62,909 bases of DNA, taken from the NCBI RefSeq assembly GCF_007991615.1, contig NZ_BJYR01000017.1:1-62909 (forward strand), read 5' to 3'. This document shows positions 19,041 through 27,784 of this stretch, piece after piece (the stretch's first letter is position 1; each line of letters starts with the position of its first letter). The DNA is from Novosphingobium sediminis (GTDB lineage: Bacteria > Pseudomonadota > Alphaproteobacteria > Sphingomonadales > Sphingomonadaceae). The position numbers and the translations under genes were made by a program. The notes beneath the pieces are model-generated. The model did not search any database. It saw only the letters and a list, made by a program, of their open reading frames with translations, and was not told the origin of the DNA.

Positions 19041-19745
19041 TCAGGTTAGCGCAGCGGCGATGGCGGCCTCGGCATGGAGGCGGGTCGTGTCGTAGAGCGG
19101 CACCGCGCTGTCGTCCGGCCCGACGAGGAGCATGATTTCGGTGCAGCCGAGAATGATCGCGGTGGCGCCGCGTTCGACAAGGCGGGCGATCACGGCGCGG
19201 TAGGCCGCGCGCGAGCTTGCCTCGATGCGGCCGGCGACGAGTTCCTCATAGATCACGCGGTGGACTTCGGCGCGGTCGTCCGCTTCGGGGATGAGCACTT
19301 CGAGGCCGTGCTGCGCCTCCAGCCGGGCGCGGTAGAATGCCTGCTCCATGGTGAAGGCGGTGCCGAGCAGGCCGACCTTATTGTGGCCATCCACCTTGAG
19401 CGCGGCAGCAGTCGGATCGGCGATATGGATCAGGGGCAGAGGGCTGGCCGCTTCGATAGCCGGCGCGCACTTGTGCATCGTGTTGGTGCAGATGACGAGC
19501 GCTTCGGCCCCGGCGGCTTCGAGCCGGCGCGCAGCGTCCACCATCAAGGCATCAAGCGCGGGCCAATCGCCGGCGGCTTGCAGCGCGGCGATTTCGGCAA
19601 AGTCGAACGACCACAGGACAAGCTGTGCGGAGGCCTTTGGGCCAAGCTGATCGCGCACGCCCTGGTTGATAATGCGGTAGTATTCGGCGGAGCTTTCCCA
19701 GCTCATCCCGCCGATCAGGCCCAATGTCTTCAGGCGCGCTTTCAT
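19041..19745 (-). CDS. Aspartate/glutamate racemase family protein
   Basis: A cofactor-independent amino-acid racemase of the Asp/Glu/hydantoin family; 234 residues. The two catalytic cysteines are seen in VICTNTMHK and ILGCTEI, and the N-terminal LGLIGGMSWESSAEYY is typical of the aspartate racemase (YgeA-like) branch. The exact substrate cannot be read from the sequence. Its start overlaps the stop of the RNase H-like gene by ATGA, so it belongs to the end of the trpC transcript. The 160 bases before moaC hold two TTGACA motifs near 18900-18915 but no clear promoter. Confidence 0.88.
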   Translation of the reverse strand: MKARLKTLGLIGGMSWESSAEYYRIINQGVRDQLGPKASAQLVLWSFDFAEIAALQAAGDWPALDALMVDAARRLEAAGAEALVICTNTMHKCAPAIEAASPLPLIHIADPTAAALKVDGHNKVGLLGTAFTMEQAFYRARLEAQHGLEVLIPEADDRAEVHRVIYEELVAGRIEASSRAAYRAVIARLVERGATAIILGCTEIMLLVGPDDSAVPLYDTTRLHAEAAIAAALT

Positions 19746-20125
19746 CTTGGCCACGTCCTTTGAAGGGCTATTCCGGCGAGGTTTTGCGCGCGCTTGATGC
19801 GCCGGATGCGCACTCGGGTGAAGCTGGCGGCCTTGGCCTGATACTTTGCGTGGACGGCGGCGAACGATGCGCCCGGCGCCTGCGCGCCGCTGGCCTGTGC
19901 AACGACCATCGCGGAATCGCCGAGGAGGACGATGTCCTTCGCGCCGAGCGATGTGGCGACCTCGAGCGCATCGTGCAGCGCTTGCCATTCGGCCAGATCG
20001 TTGGTGCCGTGGCCAATGGCGGGGCGGTGCCAGATTTGCCCGCACGCCGCGACGGCGGTTTCCATCATGCCGGGATTGGGTCGGCAGCCGCCATCGAAGA
20101 ACAGCTTGAGCGGTTTTTCAGGCAC
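19742..20125 (-). CDS. RNase H-like protein
   Basis: A 127-residue protein of the RNase HI fold, which would cut the RNA strand of RNA-DNA hybrids. Acidic active-site positions are visible: Asp in [11 protein letters not shown], Glu in NDLAEWQAL and Asp in LLGDSAMV. A fourth acidic residue near the C-terminus is not obvious. It resembles the short archaeal/plant-like branch more than E. coli RnhA. The GTG at 20125 gives an 8-base overlap with trpC; the ATG at 20161 would add 12 residues without RNase H character. It overlaps the racemase start by ATGA. Confidence 0.72.
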   Translation of the reverse strand: MPEKPLKLFFDGGCRPNPGMMETAVAACGQIWHRPAIGHGTNDLAEWQALHDALEVATSLGAKDIVLLGDSAMVVAQASGAQAPGASFAAVHAKYQAKAASFTRVRIRRIKRAQNLAGIALQRTWPR

Positions 20126-20906
20126 CGAGCAGCGCGCGCGTGGCGGCGGTAACGTCGGCATGGCGCATCAGGCTTTCGCCGACGAGGAAGGCCTTGGCGC
20201 CTGCAGCCGCCAGCGTCAGCACGTCCGTGTGCCCGCCGATGCCGCTTTCGGCGACGAGCAGCGTGCCTTCTGGCGCCAGCGGGGCGAGCCGTGCGGTGGT
20301 GCCGAGATCGGTGACAAAGCGCTTGAGATCGCGGTTGTTGACCCCGATCAGGCGCGAATTGAGACGCGCGGCGCGCTCCATTTCGGCTTCGTTGTGGACT
20401 TCGACGAGGACGTCCATGCCGTGTTCGCGGGCGGCGGCCTCGATCTCGGCCATCTGGCTATCATCGAGCGCGGCGACGATGATGAGGATGGCATCGGCCC
20501 CGATGGCGCGCGCTTCGGCGCATTGCCACGGATCGACCATGAAATCCTTGCGAAGGACCGGAAGATTGCAGGCAGCGCGGGCGGCGATCAGATAGTCCTC
20601 GTGGCCCTGAAAATAAGGTGCATCGGTGAGGATCGAGAGGCAGGTGGCGCCGCCGGCCTCGTAGGCGCGGGCGTGGGCGGGCGGATCGAAATCGGCGCGG
20701 ATCAGGCCCTTGGAAGGGCTGGCCTTCTTGATTTCGGCAATTAGTGCGTATCCGGACTCGGCGCGCTGGCGCAGGGCTGCCTCGAAGCCACGCGGGGCGG
20801 TTTGTTCGCTGGCGCGCGCAGCGAGATCGGCGAGGGTGGACGCGGCCTTGCGGGCGGCGACTTCATCGCGCTTGGTGCCCATGATCTTGGTGAGTGTGTC
20901 GGTCAT
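20118..20906 (-). CDS. trpC: Indole-3-glycerol phosphate synthase
   Basis: Closes the indole ring from carboxyphenylamino-deoxyribulose phosphate in tryptophan synthesis; 262 residues, a monofunctional TIM barrel. Motifs: [10 protein letters not shown] with the catalytic Lys, [46 protein letters not shown] and VAESGI. ATG 20906 overlaps the trpD stop by ATGA. The trpC 3' end overlaps the RNase H-like gene. Confidence 0.97.
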   Translation of the reverse strand: MTDTLTKIMGTKRDEVAARKAASTLADLAARASEQTAPRGFEAALRQRAESGYALIAEIKKASPSKGLIRADFDPPAHARAYEAGGATCLSILTDAPYFQGHEDYLIAARAACNLPVLRKDFMVDPWQCAEARAIGADAILIIVAALDDSQMAEIEAAAREHGMDVLVEVHNEAEMERAARLNSRLIGVNNRDLKRFVTDLGTTARLAPLAPEGTLLVAESGIGGHTDVLTLAAAGAKAFLVGESLMRHADVTAATRALLGA

Positions 20907-21898
20907 TTGAGGGCAGCGATCCAGCAGTTCAGCAGCGCGTTGGCAAGCCCCTTGTCGATGGCTTCGGCGGCTTCCTCGACGCCTTCGTGCCAATCCGCAG
21001 CTTCGCCTGCCACCATTAGTGCGGCGGCGGCGCTGAACAGGACGGCGTCGCGGTAGGGGCCGCGCTCGCCTTCGAGGAGCGCGCGCAGGGCGGCGGCATT
21101 GTAGGCTGGGTCTCCGCCGCGCAGGGCTTCGACCGGAGCGGCGGTGAGGCCGGCGTCGGCGGCGGAGACGCGCCGCATGAGGAGCGCATTGTCCTTCACT
21201 TCGGCGAGTTCGTTGCCGCCCGCGAGGCTCAACTCATCGAGGCCTTCGTCGCCCGAGACGACCATGCTGTGATCGGTGCCGAGGCGGCGGATCGCTTCGG
21301 CGTAGATGGGGACGTAGGCGGGCCGCGCGATGCCGACGAGCTGGCGGCGCACGCCGGCGGGGTTCGCCAGCGGGCCCATCAGATTGAAGATTGTGCGGCG
21401 GCCGATGGCTTTGCGGATCGGCATGATGCGGCCCATCGCCGGGTGATGGCGCGCGGCGAACAGGAAGCAGATGCCGAAATCGTTCAGCGTGAGTTCTGCG
21501 GTTTCGACGGCTCGGTCGAGGTTGAGGCCGAGGGCTTCCAGCGTGTCTGCCGCGCCCGCCTTGCTGCTCGCGGCGCGGTTGCCGTGCTTGGCAACGGGCA
21601 CGCCGCAGGCCGCGACTACGAGGCTGACGGCGGTCGAGACATTGAGCGTGTGGTGACCATCGCCGCCCGTGCCGCAGACGTCGACGGCGTTGGCCGGCGC
21701 GGAGACTGGGATCATGCGTGCGCGCATGGCGCGCGCGGCGCCAGCAATTTCCGAGGCGGTTTCGCCGCGTTCGGCGAGAGCGACGAGGAAGGGGGCAATG
21801 GACCCATCGGCCACCGTGCCATCGAGGATCGCGGCGAAGGCGGCTTCGGCCTCCGCTTCTTCCAGCGGGGCTGCGGTGACGTTAGGCAGCCGGTTCAT
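20903..21898 (-). CDS. trpD: Anthranilate phosphoribosyltransferase
   Basis: Transfers phosphoribose from PRPP to anthranilate in tryptophan synthesis; 331 residues. Family motifs: [17 protein letters not shown] (PRPP-binding glycine loop), [15 protein letters not shown], the ARHHPAMG segment and [13 protein letters not shown] 21898 overlaps the trpG stop by ATGA and the gene overlaps trpC in the same way, so trpG-trpD-trpC are one translationally coupled unit. Confidence 0.97.
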   Translation of the reverse strand: MNRLPNVTAAPLEEAEAEAAFAAILDGTVADGSIAPFLVALAERGETASEIAGAARAMRARMIPVSAPANAVDVCGTGGDGHHTLNVSTAVSLVVAACGVPVAKHGNRAASSKAGAADTLEALGLNLDRAVETAELTLNDFGICFLFAARHHPAMGRIMPIRKAIGRRTIFNLMGPLANPAGVRRQLVGIARPAYVPIYAEAIRRLGTDHSMVVSGDEGLDELSLAGGNELAEVKDNALLMRRVSAADAGLTAAPVEALRGGDPAYNAAALRALLEGERGPYRDAVLFSAAAALMVAGEAADWHEGVEEAAEAIDKGLANALLNCWIAALK

Positions 21899-22491
21899 GC
21901 CGCGAGGTGCGTCGGCATTTTCGCGGTGATGCCGCACATCCTGAGGAAGTTGGCGAGCAGCGCGTGGCCGTGTTCGGTCGCGATCGATTCGGGGTGGAAC
22001 TGCACACCGTGGATCGGCAACGAGACGTGGCGGAAGCCCATGGCGTGGCCGTCGTCAGACGTGGCGTTGATGACGAGGCTTTCAGGCACGTTCTCTACCA
22101 CGAGGCTGTGATAGCGCGTTGCAGTGAAGGGCGAAGGCAGGCCTTCGAACAGGCCGGTGCCGTCATGCGTGACGGGCGAGGTCTTGCCGTGCATCAGCCC
22201 GCCGCGCACGACCTTGCCGCCGAAATACTGGCCGATCGACTGGTGGCCGAGGCACACGCCGAGCAGCGGAACCTTGGCATCGGCAGCAGCGCCGACAAGG
22301 TCGAGGCTGATCCCCGCTTCGTTGGGCGTGCAGGGGCCGGGCGAGATCAGGAACCCCTGCGCGCCGGTGGAAATCGCCTGCCCGGCAGACATCGCATCAT
22401 TGCGAACGACTTCGACCTGCGCGCCCATTTCCATGAGGTAGTGGACGAGGTTCCAGGTGAAGCTGTCGTAGTTGTCGATGACGAGGATCAT
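21895..22491 (-). CDS. trpG: Anthranilate synthase glutamine amidotransferase subunit
   Basis: Supplies ammonia from glutamine to TrpE; 198 residues, a class I glutamine amidotransferase. The nucleophile Cys is in GVCLGHQSIG and the His/Glu pair in GVQFHPESI; the N-terminal MILVIDNYDSFTWNL and ISPGPCTP are typical of TrpG/PabA. The same subunit might also serve para-aminobenzoate synthesis, as in many bacteria. The gene follows trpE by 24 bases. Confidence 0.96.
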   Translation of the reverse strand: MILVIDNYDSFTWNLVHYLMEMGAQVEVVRNDAMSAGQAISTGAQGFLISPGPCTPNEAGISLDLVGAAADAKVPLLGVCLGHQSIGQYFGGKVVRGGLMHGKTSPVTHDGTGLFEGLPSPFTATRYHSLVVENVPESLVINATSDDGHAMGFRHVSLPIHGVQFHPESIATEHGHALLANFLRMCGITAKMPTHLAA

Positions 22492-22515
22492 GCCAAAGTG
22501 ACCTTAAACTGAGCC

Positions 22516-24066
22516 TTATTGGCCGAAGCGGGGTTCGGACGCGACGCGCAGCGCCTCGCGGGCGGCGGCGAACAGGGCGCCGGACTTCGCTTCGCATTCG
22601 CGCTGCTCGTATTCGGGGTTGCTGTCCGCCACGATGCCTGCGCCTGCCTGCACGTGGAGGACGCCGTCCTTGAGGACGCCGGTGCGCAGCACGATGCAGC
22701 TATCGACCGAGCCATCCGGCGCGAAGTAGCCGACGCCGCCGGCGTAGGCGCCGCGGGTTTCGGGTTCGAGTTCTGCGATGATCTCGCAGGCGCGAACCTT
22801 GGGCGCGCCGCTGACGGTGCCTGCGGGGAAGCCTGCGAAAAGCGCGTCCACGCTGTCGGCGCGGGCGGTATCGAGCTTGCCGACCACGTTCGAGACGATG
22901 TGCATGACGTGGCTGTAGCGCTCGATCGTGTAGCTCTCGGTGACCTTGACCGTGCCGGCGGCGGCGACGCGGCCGACATCGTTGCGGCCGAGATCGAGCA
23001 GCATCAGGTGCTCGGCACGTTCCTTGGGATCGGCGAGCAGGCTCTGCGCGTTGTCGCGGTCCTCGGCCTCGGTGCTTCCGCGCGGACGGGTTCCGGCGAT
23101 GGGGCGGATGGTGACTTCGCCGTCGCGGATGCGCACGAGGATCTCGGGGCTCGAGCCGACGATGGCGAAGCCGGGGAGATCGAGGAAGTAGAGGAACGGC
23201 GAAGGGTTGATGCGCCTGAGCGAGCGATAGAGCGCGGCAGGTGGCAGCGGAAAAGGCACGGTGAAGCGCTGGGCCAGCACGACCTGAAAGATGTCACCCG
23301 CCTCGATGTACTCTTTCGCACGGTTGACCATGCGGGCGTAATCATCGGGGGCCATGACGGCGGTGCGCTCGGCCGGTTCGGCGGCTTCGAGGCGCGGGTC
23401 TGCCGGCACCGGATCGGACAGGCGGGCAAGCGCTGCGTCGATGCGGTCGGCGGCTGCGGCGACAAGGCGTTCGGGCGCGCCAGAGCCCGGCCAGACGGGA
23501 GCGACGGCGATCAGTCCGTCGGACAGGCGATCGAACACGAGGACGACGCTGGGGCGCACGAACAGCATGTCCGGCAGTTCGAGCGCGCTGGCCGGGGCGC
23601 GCGGAAGTGTCTCGACCAGGCCGATGGTTTCGTAGCCGAAATAGCCGACGAGGCAGGCGAGCGATTTGGGCAGGCCTTCGGGCACGTCGATGCGGCATTC
23701 GCTGACCAGTTCGCGCAGCGCGGCGAGGCTGGGCTGGGCGAGAGGAGCAAAAGCCTCGCGGTCGCTCTGCCACACGCGGTTGATGACCGCATGGCTGCCT
23801 TCGGCGCGAAACACGAGATCGGGATCAAGCCCAAGCAGGCTGTAGCGCCCCCGCACTTCGCCGCCTTCGACCGATTCGAGCAGGAAATCGCCGCGGCCGG
23901 GCTGCATCAGCTTGAGCGCGGCGCCGACGGGCGTTTCGGTATCGGCGATCAGCTTGCGCCAGACGAGCGCGGGGCGGCCCGCCGCGAGCGCGGCGCGGGC
24001 GGCAGTGCCGCCATCTGGGAGCAGACCGGCGATCCCGGCCTCCAGCATATCCGCCGCAGCCGCCAC
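22516..24066 (-). CDS. trpE: Anthranilate synthase component I
   Basis: Converts chorismate to anthranilate with ammonia from TrpG; 516 residues. The chorismate-binding region has IAGTRPRG, LLDLGRNDVGRVA, FPAGTVSGAPK and GAYAGGVGYF. The N-terminal LLES motif (FLLESVEGG) for tryptophan feedback binding is present. The start is GTG 24066, four bases after the ppiD stop; ATG 24048 is an alternative. No leader peptide or attenuator is visible because the gene directly follows ppiD, so transcription may come from within or before ppiD. Confidence 0.96.
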   Translation of the reverse strand: MAAAADMLEAGIAGLLPDGGTAARAALAAGRPALVWRKLIADTETPVGAALKLMQPGRGDFLLESVEGGEVRGRYSLLGLDPDLVFRAEGSHAVINRVWQSDREAFAPLAQPSLAALRELVSECRIDVPEGLPKSLACLVGYFGYETIGLVETLPRAPASALELPDMLFVRPSVVLVFDRLSDGLIAVAPVWPGSGAPERLVAAAADRIDAALARLSDPVPADPRLEAAEPAERTAVMAPDDYARMVNRAKEYIEAGDIFQVVLAQRFTVPFPLPPAALYRSLRRINPSPFLYFLDLPGFAIVGSSPEILVRIRDGEVTIRPIAGTRPRGSTEAEDRDNAQSLLADPKERAEHLMLLDLGRNDVGRVAAAGTVKVTESYTIERYSHVMHIVSNVVGKLDTARADSVDALFAGFPAGTVSGAPKVRACEIIAELEPETRGAYAGGVGYFAPDGSVDSCIVLRTGVLKDGVLHVQAGAGIVADSNPEYEQRECEAKSGALFAAAREALRVASEPRFGQ

Positions 24067-24070
24067 GGGC

Positions 24071-26014
24071 TTACTGACCGCCGTTAAGCTGCGTGCGCAG
24101 CGCGGTGATCGCGGGCTCGTTGCGCTTCACGCCGACGGCCTCGCGCACGGCCATGCGCAGTTCGTCGACATATTCGCGGCCGGCGAGCTGACCAAGCTCG
24201 ACGCGGGCGCGGGCGACGAACGGATCGTCGGCCTTGACCGCGCCGGGCGTTACCTTGTTCAGCACGACGACGAGGAAACCGGCCTTGTCCGGCGCTTCCA
24301 GCTTCTTGGCGGTGCCCTGCGCCATCTCGAACATCAGCTGGAGCGTGGCAGGAATCTTCGGCTGCATCGCATTGAGCTGTTCGCGCGGGATGTTGACCGA
24401 CTGTGCGGGCGGAAGTGCGACGCCAAGCGTCTTGAGCGCCTCGGCCAGCGGAACCTTTCTGGCGAGAGCGGCCATAACCTTGTCCGTAGCGGCCTTGGCC
24501 GCGCCATAACCGCGCGAGGTCTGGAGATCGGCTGCGACCTTGTCCTTCACTTCGGCCAGCGGCGGCGGAGCGGCGGGCGTGATCTGGCCGATATCGAAGA
24601 TCACGTAGCGCTCACCCGCCTTGAGCTCGGCGACCTGCGGCTGGCCTTCGCGCTCCATGCCGAACGCGGCCTGCAGCAGCGGCGTGACATCGGCATTGGG
24701 CTTGATGTCCGGCCGCCCGGGGACGGTGCCATTGGCTTCGAGCGGATCGGTAGTGATGACGGTGAGCCCGGCGCTCTTGGCGACATCGGCAAGGCCGGTG
24801 CCGCTGCCGAATGCGTCATCGAACTTGGCGGAGAGATCGGCGAGCGCGATCTTGCGCTTCTCGGCGCTGATCGCGGTGACGATCTCGGCGCGCGCCTGAT
24901 CGAGCGACTTGCCAGGGACCGCGGTCACGCCGTCGAGCCGGATGACGTACCAGCCGAGCGCGCCCTTGGCCGGCTGGGCAAGCTTGCCCTGCGCAGCGCC
25001 GAAAACGGCATCGGCCACGGCGGTCGAGTCCTGGCTGACGAGATTCGCGCGGGTGATCGCGGCGATCTTGCGCGCGGTGAGGCCCTTGGCGGCAGCGGCG
25101 GCATCGATCGACTTGCCGCCCGCGATCTCTGCGGAAAGCGCCTTGGCGGCGGCCTCGGTCGGCACGATCACCTGCGTGAAAGTGCGCGTTTCGGTCGGCG
25201 CGTAAGTTGCGGCATTGAGCTTGTAGCGCGCTGCAATCTCCGCATCGCTGGGCGCGGGGACGTTCCTGAGCGAGGTCTCGTCGAAGATCGCATAGCGGAT
25301 CGTGCGGCGCTCGGGGCGCTGATAGCGCGCGCCGTTTGCCTTGTAGAACGCGGCAAGATCGGCATCGGTGGGCGGTGTCTTGGGGGCGAAGGCGGACGAG
25401 GGAACCAGCTGGACCACACCCTCACGCGTTTCCTTGAGCACAGCGGCGTAGCGCAGCACCACGCTCTGCGGCATGGTTGAGCCAATTCCGGCCGGGATCA
25501 GCACCTGCCGCGCCATCAGGCCCTTGGCGACATCATCGCGCAGCAATGCATCGGAAATGCCCTTCTGGCCAAGCAGCGCCTTGTATGCGGCCTGGCTGAA
25601 CTTGCCGTCCGCACCTTGGAAGGCAGACATCTTGGCAATCTCGCTGTCGACCAGACGACTGCTGACGCCCATGCCAACGCTGCTGAGGCGTGCCCATTCC
25701 ATCAGCGCGGCGCGGTCGATCAGGCTGTCGACCACCTGTTCGAGCGCGCCCTGCGCAACGAAGTCCTTCATGGTCACGGTCGGGCTATCGGCGCGGGCGT
25801 TCTCGAGCGCGTTGCTCATCGCCTTCTGCACTTCGATCGTGCCGATGTGGGTCGAGCCTACCGTTACTGCACGGTCTGCATTGCCGCCGCCGCCGCCGAA
25901 CTTGGCGCCGGAGATGTCAGCGCCCGCAAACGAGAGAGCGATGAGCCCGAGGAAGACCAGCGCAAATGCTACGCCGATACGGGACTTGGTCAGAGAGCGG
26001 ATGAAGCCGAGCAT
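24071..26014 (-). CDS. ppiD: PpiD/SurA-type periplasmic folding chaperone
   Basis: A 647-residue membrane-anchored chaperone of the PpiD family, thought to help newly exported proteins fold at the translocon. An N-terminal cytoplasmic stretch (MLGFIRSLTKSRIG) leads into one membrane helix (about 14-33). A SurA-like N-terminal domain (about 45-220), a parvulin-like PPIC domain (about 250-375, eroded) and a C-terminal chaperone part follow. It is the first gene of the minus-strand block and only four bases from trpE, so the two are probably co-transcribed. Confidence 0.92.
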   Translation of the reverse strand: MLGFIRSLTKSRIGVAFALVFLGLIALSFAGADISGAKFGGGGGNADRAVTVGSTHIGTIEVQKAMSNALENARADSPTVTMKDFVAQGALEQVVDSLIDRAALMEWARLSSVGMGVSSRLVDSEIAKMSAFQGADGKFSQAAYKALLGQKGISDALLRDDVAKGLMARQVLIPAGIGSTMPQSVVLRYAAVLKETREGVVQLVPSSAFAPKTPPTDADLAAFYKANGARYQRPERRTIRYAIFDETSLRNVPAPSDAEIAARYKLNAATYAPTETRTFTQVIVPTEAAAKALSAEIAGGKSIDAAAAAKGLTARKIAAITRANLVSQDSTAVADAVFGAAQGKLAQPAKGALGWYVIRLDGVTAVPGKSLDQARAEIVTAISAEKRKIALADLSAKFDDAFGSGTGLADVAKSAGLTVITTDPLEANGTVPGRPDIKPNADVTPLLQAAFGMEREGQPQVAELKAGERYVIFDIGQITPAAPPPLAEVKDKVAADLQTSRGYGAAKAATDKVMAALARKVPLAEALKTLGVALPPAQSVNIPREQLNAMQPKIPATLQLMFEMAQGTAKKLEAPDKAGFLVVVLNKVTPGAVKADDPFVARARVELGQLAGREYVDELRMAVREAVGVKRNEPAITALRTQLNGGQ

Positions 26015-26322
26015 CGGGGCCTGTCATTAGCAGTGATAGGTGCGGAGGGTATCCTTGGGGCGCATTAGGGGGCAAAGCAAATTCCCGCAATGGTCTGCGG
26101 GTTGTGGGGTCTAAGCTGTGTAGCATCTGGATGGAGGACGGCGCATAGTGAAAGCAGGTGGGGTTTGGTTCCATGAGGGATCGCCGGCGCCTGCCAGAAG
26201 TTAACCATCAATCGGGAAGTTAACCACCAACTTTGCGAAAACCGTGCTTTGCAAAGACCCCTGCGGTTTGATAGCGGCCTCGCCATGAGAAGGAATCAAC
26301 TAGTGGTAGCGTGCAAGGTCCT
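26015..26322. other. 308-base divergent intergenic region between ppiD and tpiA
   Basis: Contains no supportable gene. It must hold the promoters for ppiD (leftward) and tpiA (rightward). A direct repeat GAAGTTAACCAYCAA occurs at 26197-26211 and 26216-26230 (period 19 bases); its TTAACCA core resembles a CtrA half-site, but the spacing does not fit the consensus. The stretch is less GC-rich than its surroundings. Confidence 0.6.
26197..26230. repeat. Direct repeat GAAGTTAACCAYCAA upstream of tpiA
   Basis: Two 15-base copies with one mismatch, 19 bases apart start to start, about 95 bases before the tpiA start. The spacing of nearly two helical turns suggests an operator, but no regulator can be named. 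Confidence 0.5.
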
Positions 26323-27087
26323 ATGAGCCAGCGTCCTTACATCGTCGGCAACTGGAAGATGAACGGCAGCCGGGTCATGCTCGCCGAAGCGCGGGCAATC
26401 GACCGCGCGGCGCAGCGTTATCCCGATGTGGAAATCGCCCTGGCCCCGCCGTTCCCGTTCCTCGGGCCGGTACGCGAGGCGGTGAGCGCGATCGGCGTCG
26501 GCGGGCAGGATTGCCACACCGCCGCCAAGGGCGCGCACACCGGCGACGTTTCCGCCGCCATGCTTGCTGATATCGGCTCGGACTTCGTGATCCTCGGCCA
26601 CAGCGAACGCCGCCGTGATCATGGCGAAACCGATGCGCTGGTGCGGGCCAAGGCGGAAGCCGCGCTTGCCGCTGGGCTCAGCATCATCATCTGCGTTGGC
26701 GAGACGCTGGAAGAGCGCGACGCGGGCAAGGCCGAGGCGGTCGTTTCGTCGCAGGTCGAAGGTTCGGTTCCGGCGGGCGAAGTCGCGGCGGTGGCCGCTG
26801 GCAGGCTTGCGCTGGCCTATGAGCCGGTCTGGGCTATCGGCACAGGCCGTGTCGCTGCGGTGGAAGACGTGGTTGCCATGCACGCGGCGGTTGGTGCGCG
26901 GCTAGCGGCGATCTTCGGCGAGGACGCGGACAAGGTTCGCATTCTCTACGGCGGCTCGGTCAACGGCGAGAACGCAGCCGGACTGCTGGCAGCGGCGGGT
27001 GTCGGCGGCGCGCTGGTAGGCGGCGCGAGCCTGACGGCGGACGCCTTCCTGCCGATCGTGGCGGCAGCTTCGCACCCGGAAGGCTGA
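26323..27087 (+). CDS. tpiA: Triose-phosphate isomerase
   Basis: Interconverts dihydroxyacetone phosphate and glyceraldehyde-3-phosphate; 254 residues, full length. The active-site residues are seen: Lys in GNWKMNG, His in LGHSERR and Glu in AYEPVWAIGTG; the phosphate-binding YGGSVN and VGGASL complete the barrel. ATG 26323 is chosen over an in-frame GTG at 26311, with AAGG at 26315-26318 as a short ribosome site. secG follows on the same strand. Confidence 0.97.
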   Translation: MSQRPYIVGNWKMNGSRVMLAEARAIDRAAQRYPDVEIALAPPFPFLGPVREAVSAIGVGGQDCHTAAKGAHTGDVSAAMLADIGSDFVILGHSERRRDHGETDALVRAKAEAALAAGLSIIICVGETLEERDAGKAEAVVSSQVEGSVPAGEVAAVAAGRLALAYEPVWAIGTGRVAAVEDVVAMHAAVGARLAAIFGEDADKVRILYGGSVNGENAAGLLAAAGVGGALVGGASLTADAFLPIVAAASHPEG

Positions 27088-27175
27088 TCCTGCGGGCGCA
27101 AGGGGGCATCCTGCGCCCTTGCGCGAGGGGCCCATGCGCCCTAGATGCGGCCCATTCTCTTCAGGCAAAACCGCG

Positions 27176-27610
27176 ATGTCTCTCTTTATTTTCCTTACTG
27201 TCGTCCAGGCGCTCGTGGCAGCCCTGCTGGTCGGCGTGATCCTCGTCCAGAAGTCGGAAGGCGGCGGTCTTGGCGTTGGCGGCAGCCCGGCGGGCTTCAT
27301 GTCGGCGCGCGGCGCGGCTGATTTTCTGACCCGCGCGACGACGGTGCTGGCGGCCCTGTTCGTCGGCCTCAGCATCCTGCTGGCGGCGCTGGCGGTCGGC
27401 ACTACCTCGAACCGCGAGATCGATACCTCGCTGCAGCGCACGGCTCCCGCTGTGCCCGCGCCCGATCCGCTTGCACCCGCGCAGGGCGTTCCGGCGGCTC
27501 CCCCGGCAGCGGCAGAGCCCGCACCGGCTGCTGCTCCTGCGGCTGCGGCCAAGACTGCGCCAGCAAAGGGCGCTGCGGCCGACCCGCTCGCCGGCGGCGC
27601 CAAGCAGTAA
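27176..27610 (+). CDS. secG: Preprotein translocase subunit SecG
   Basis: Small membrane subunit of the SecYEG translocon; 144 residues. Two membrane helices (about 2-23 and 53-75) flank the cytoplasmic loop LVQKSEGGGLGVGG that marks the family. An Ala/Pro-rich tail of about 60 residues extends beyond the usual core, as is common in sphingomonads. ATG 27176 places the first helix at the N-terminus; residues encoded upstream are not SecG-like. A hairpin-plus-T-run terminator follows at 27649-27687. Confidence 0.94.
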   Translation: MSLFIFLTVVQALVAALLVGVILVQKSEGGGLGVGGSPAGFMSARGAADFLTRATTVLAALFVGLSILLAALAVGTTSNREIDTSLQRTAPAVPAPDPLAPAQGVPAAPPAAAEPAPAAAPAAAAKTAPAKGAAADPLAGGAKQ

Positions 27611-27648
27611 GGCTTATACGCCGGATCATCCGGCACCATTCCATCAGT

Positions 27649-27687
27649 GTTCCCGACCGTCGTTATGGCGGCCGGGGACATTTTTTT
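27649..27687 (+). terminator. Rho-independent terminator after secG
   Basis: A 13-base stem with two wobble pairs and one mismatch (GTTCCCGACCGTC / GGCGGCCGGGGAC), loop GTTAT, then seven T residues at 27681-27687. It separates tpiA-secG from pyrG. Confidence 0.75.
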
Positions 27688-27784
27688 GTTTTCAGGAGCT
27701 TCTGCTTAGCCTGTGGATTGCGACCGGGAATCCGGCGCAGACCGCTTGCGCTTGCAGAGCCTATGACGGTAAGGCCCACCTCCC

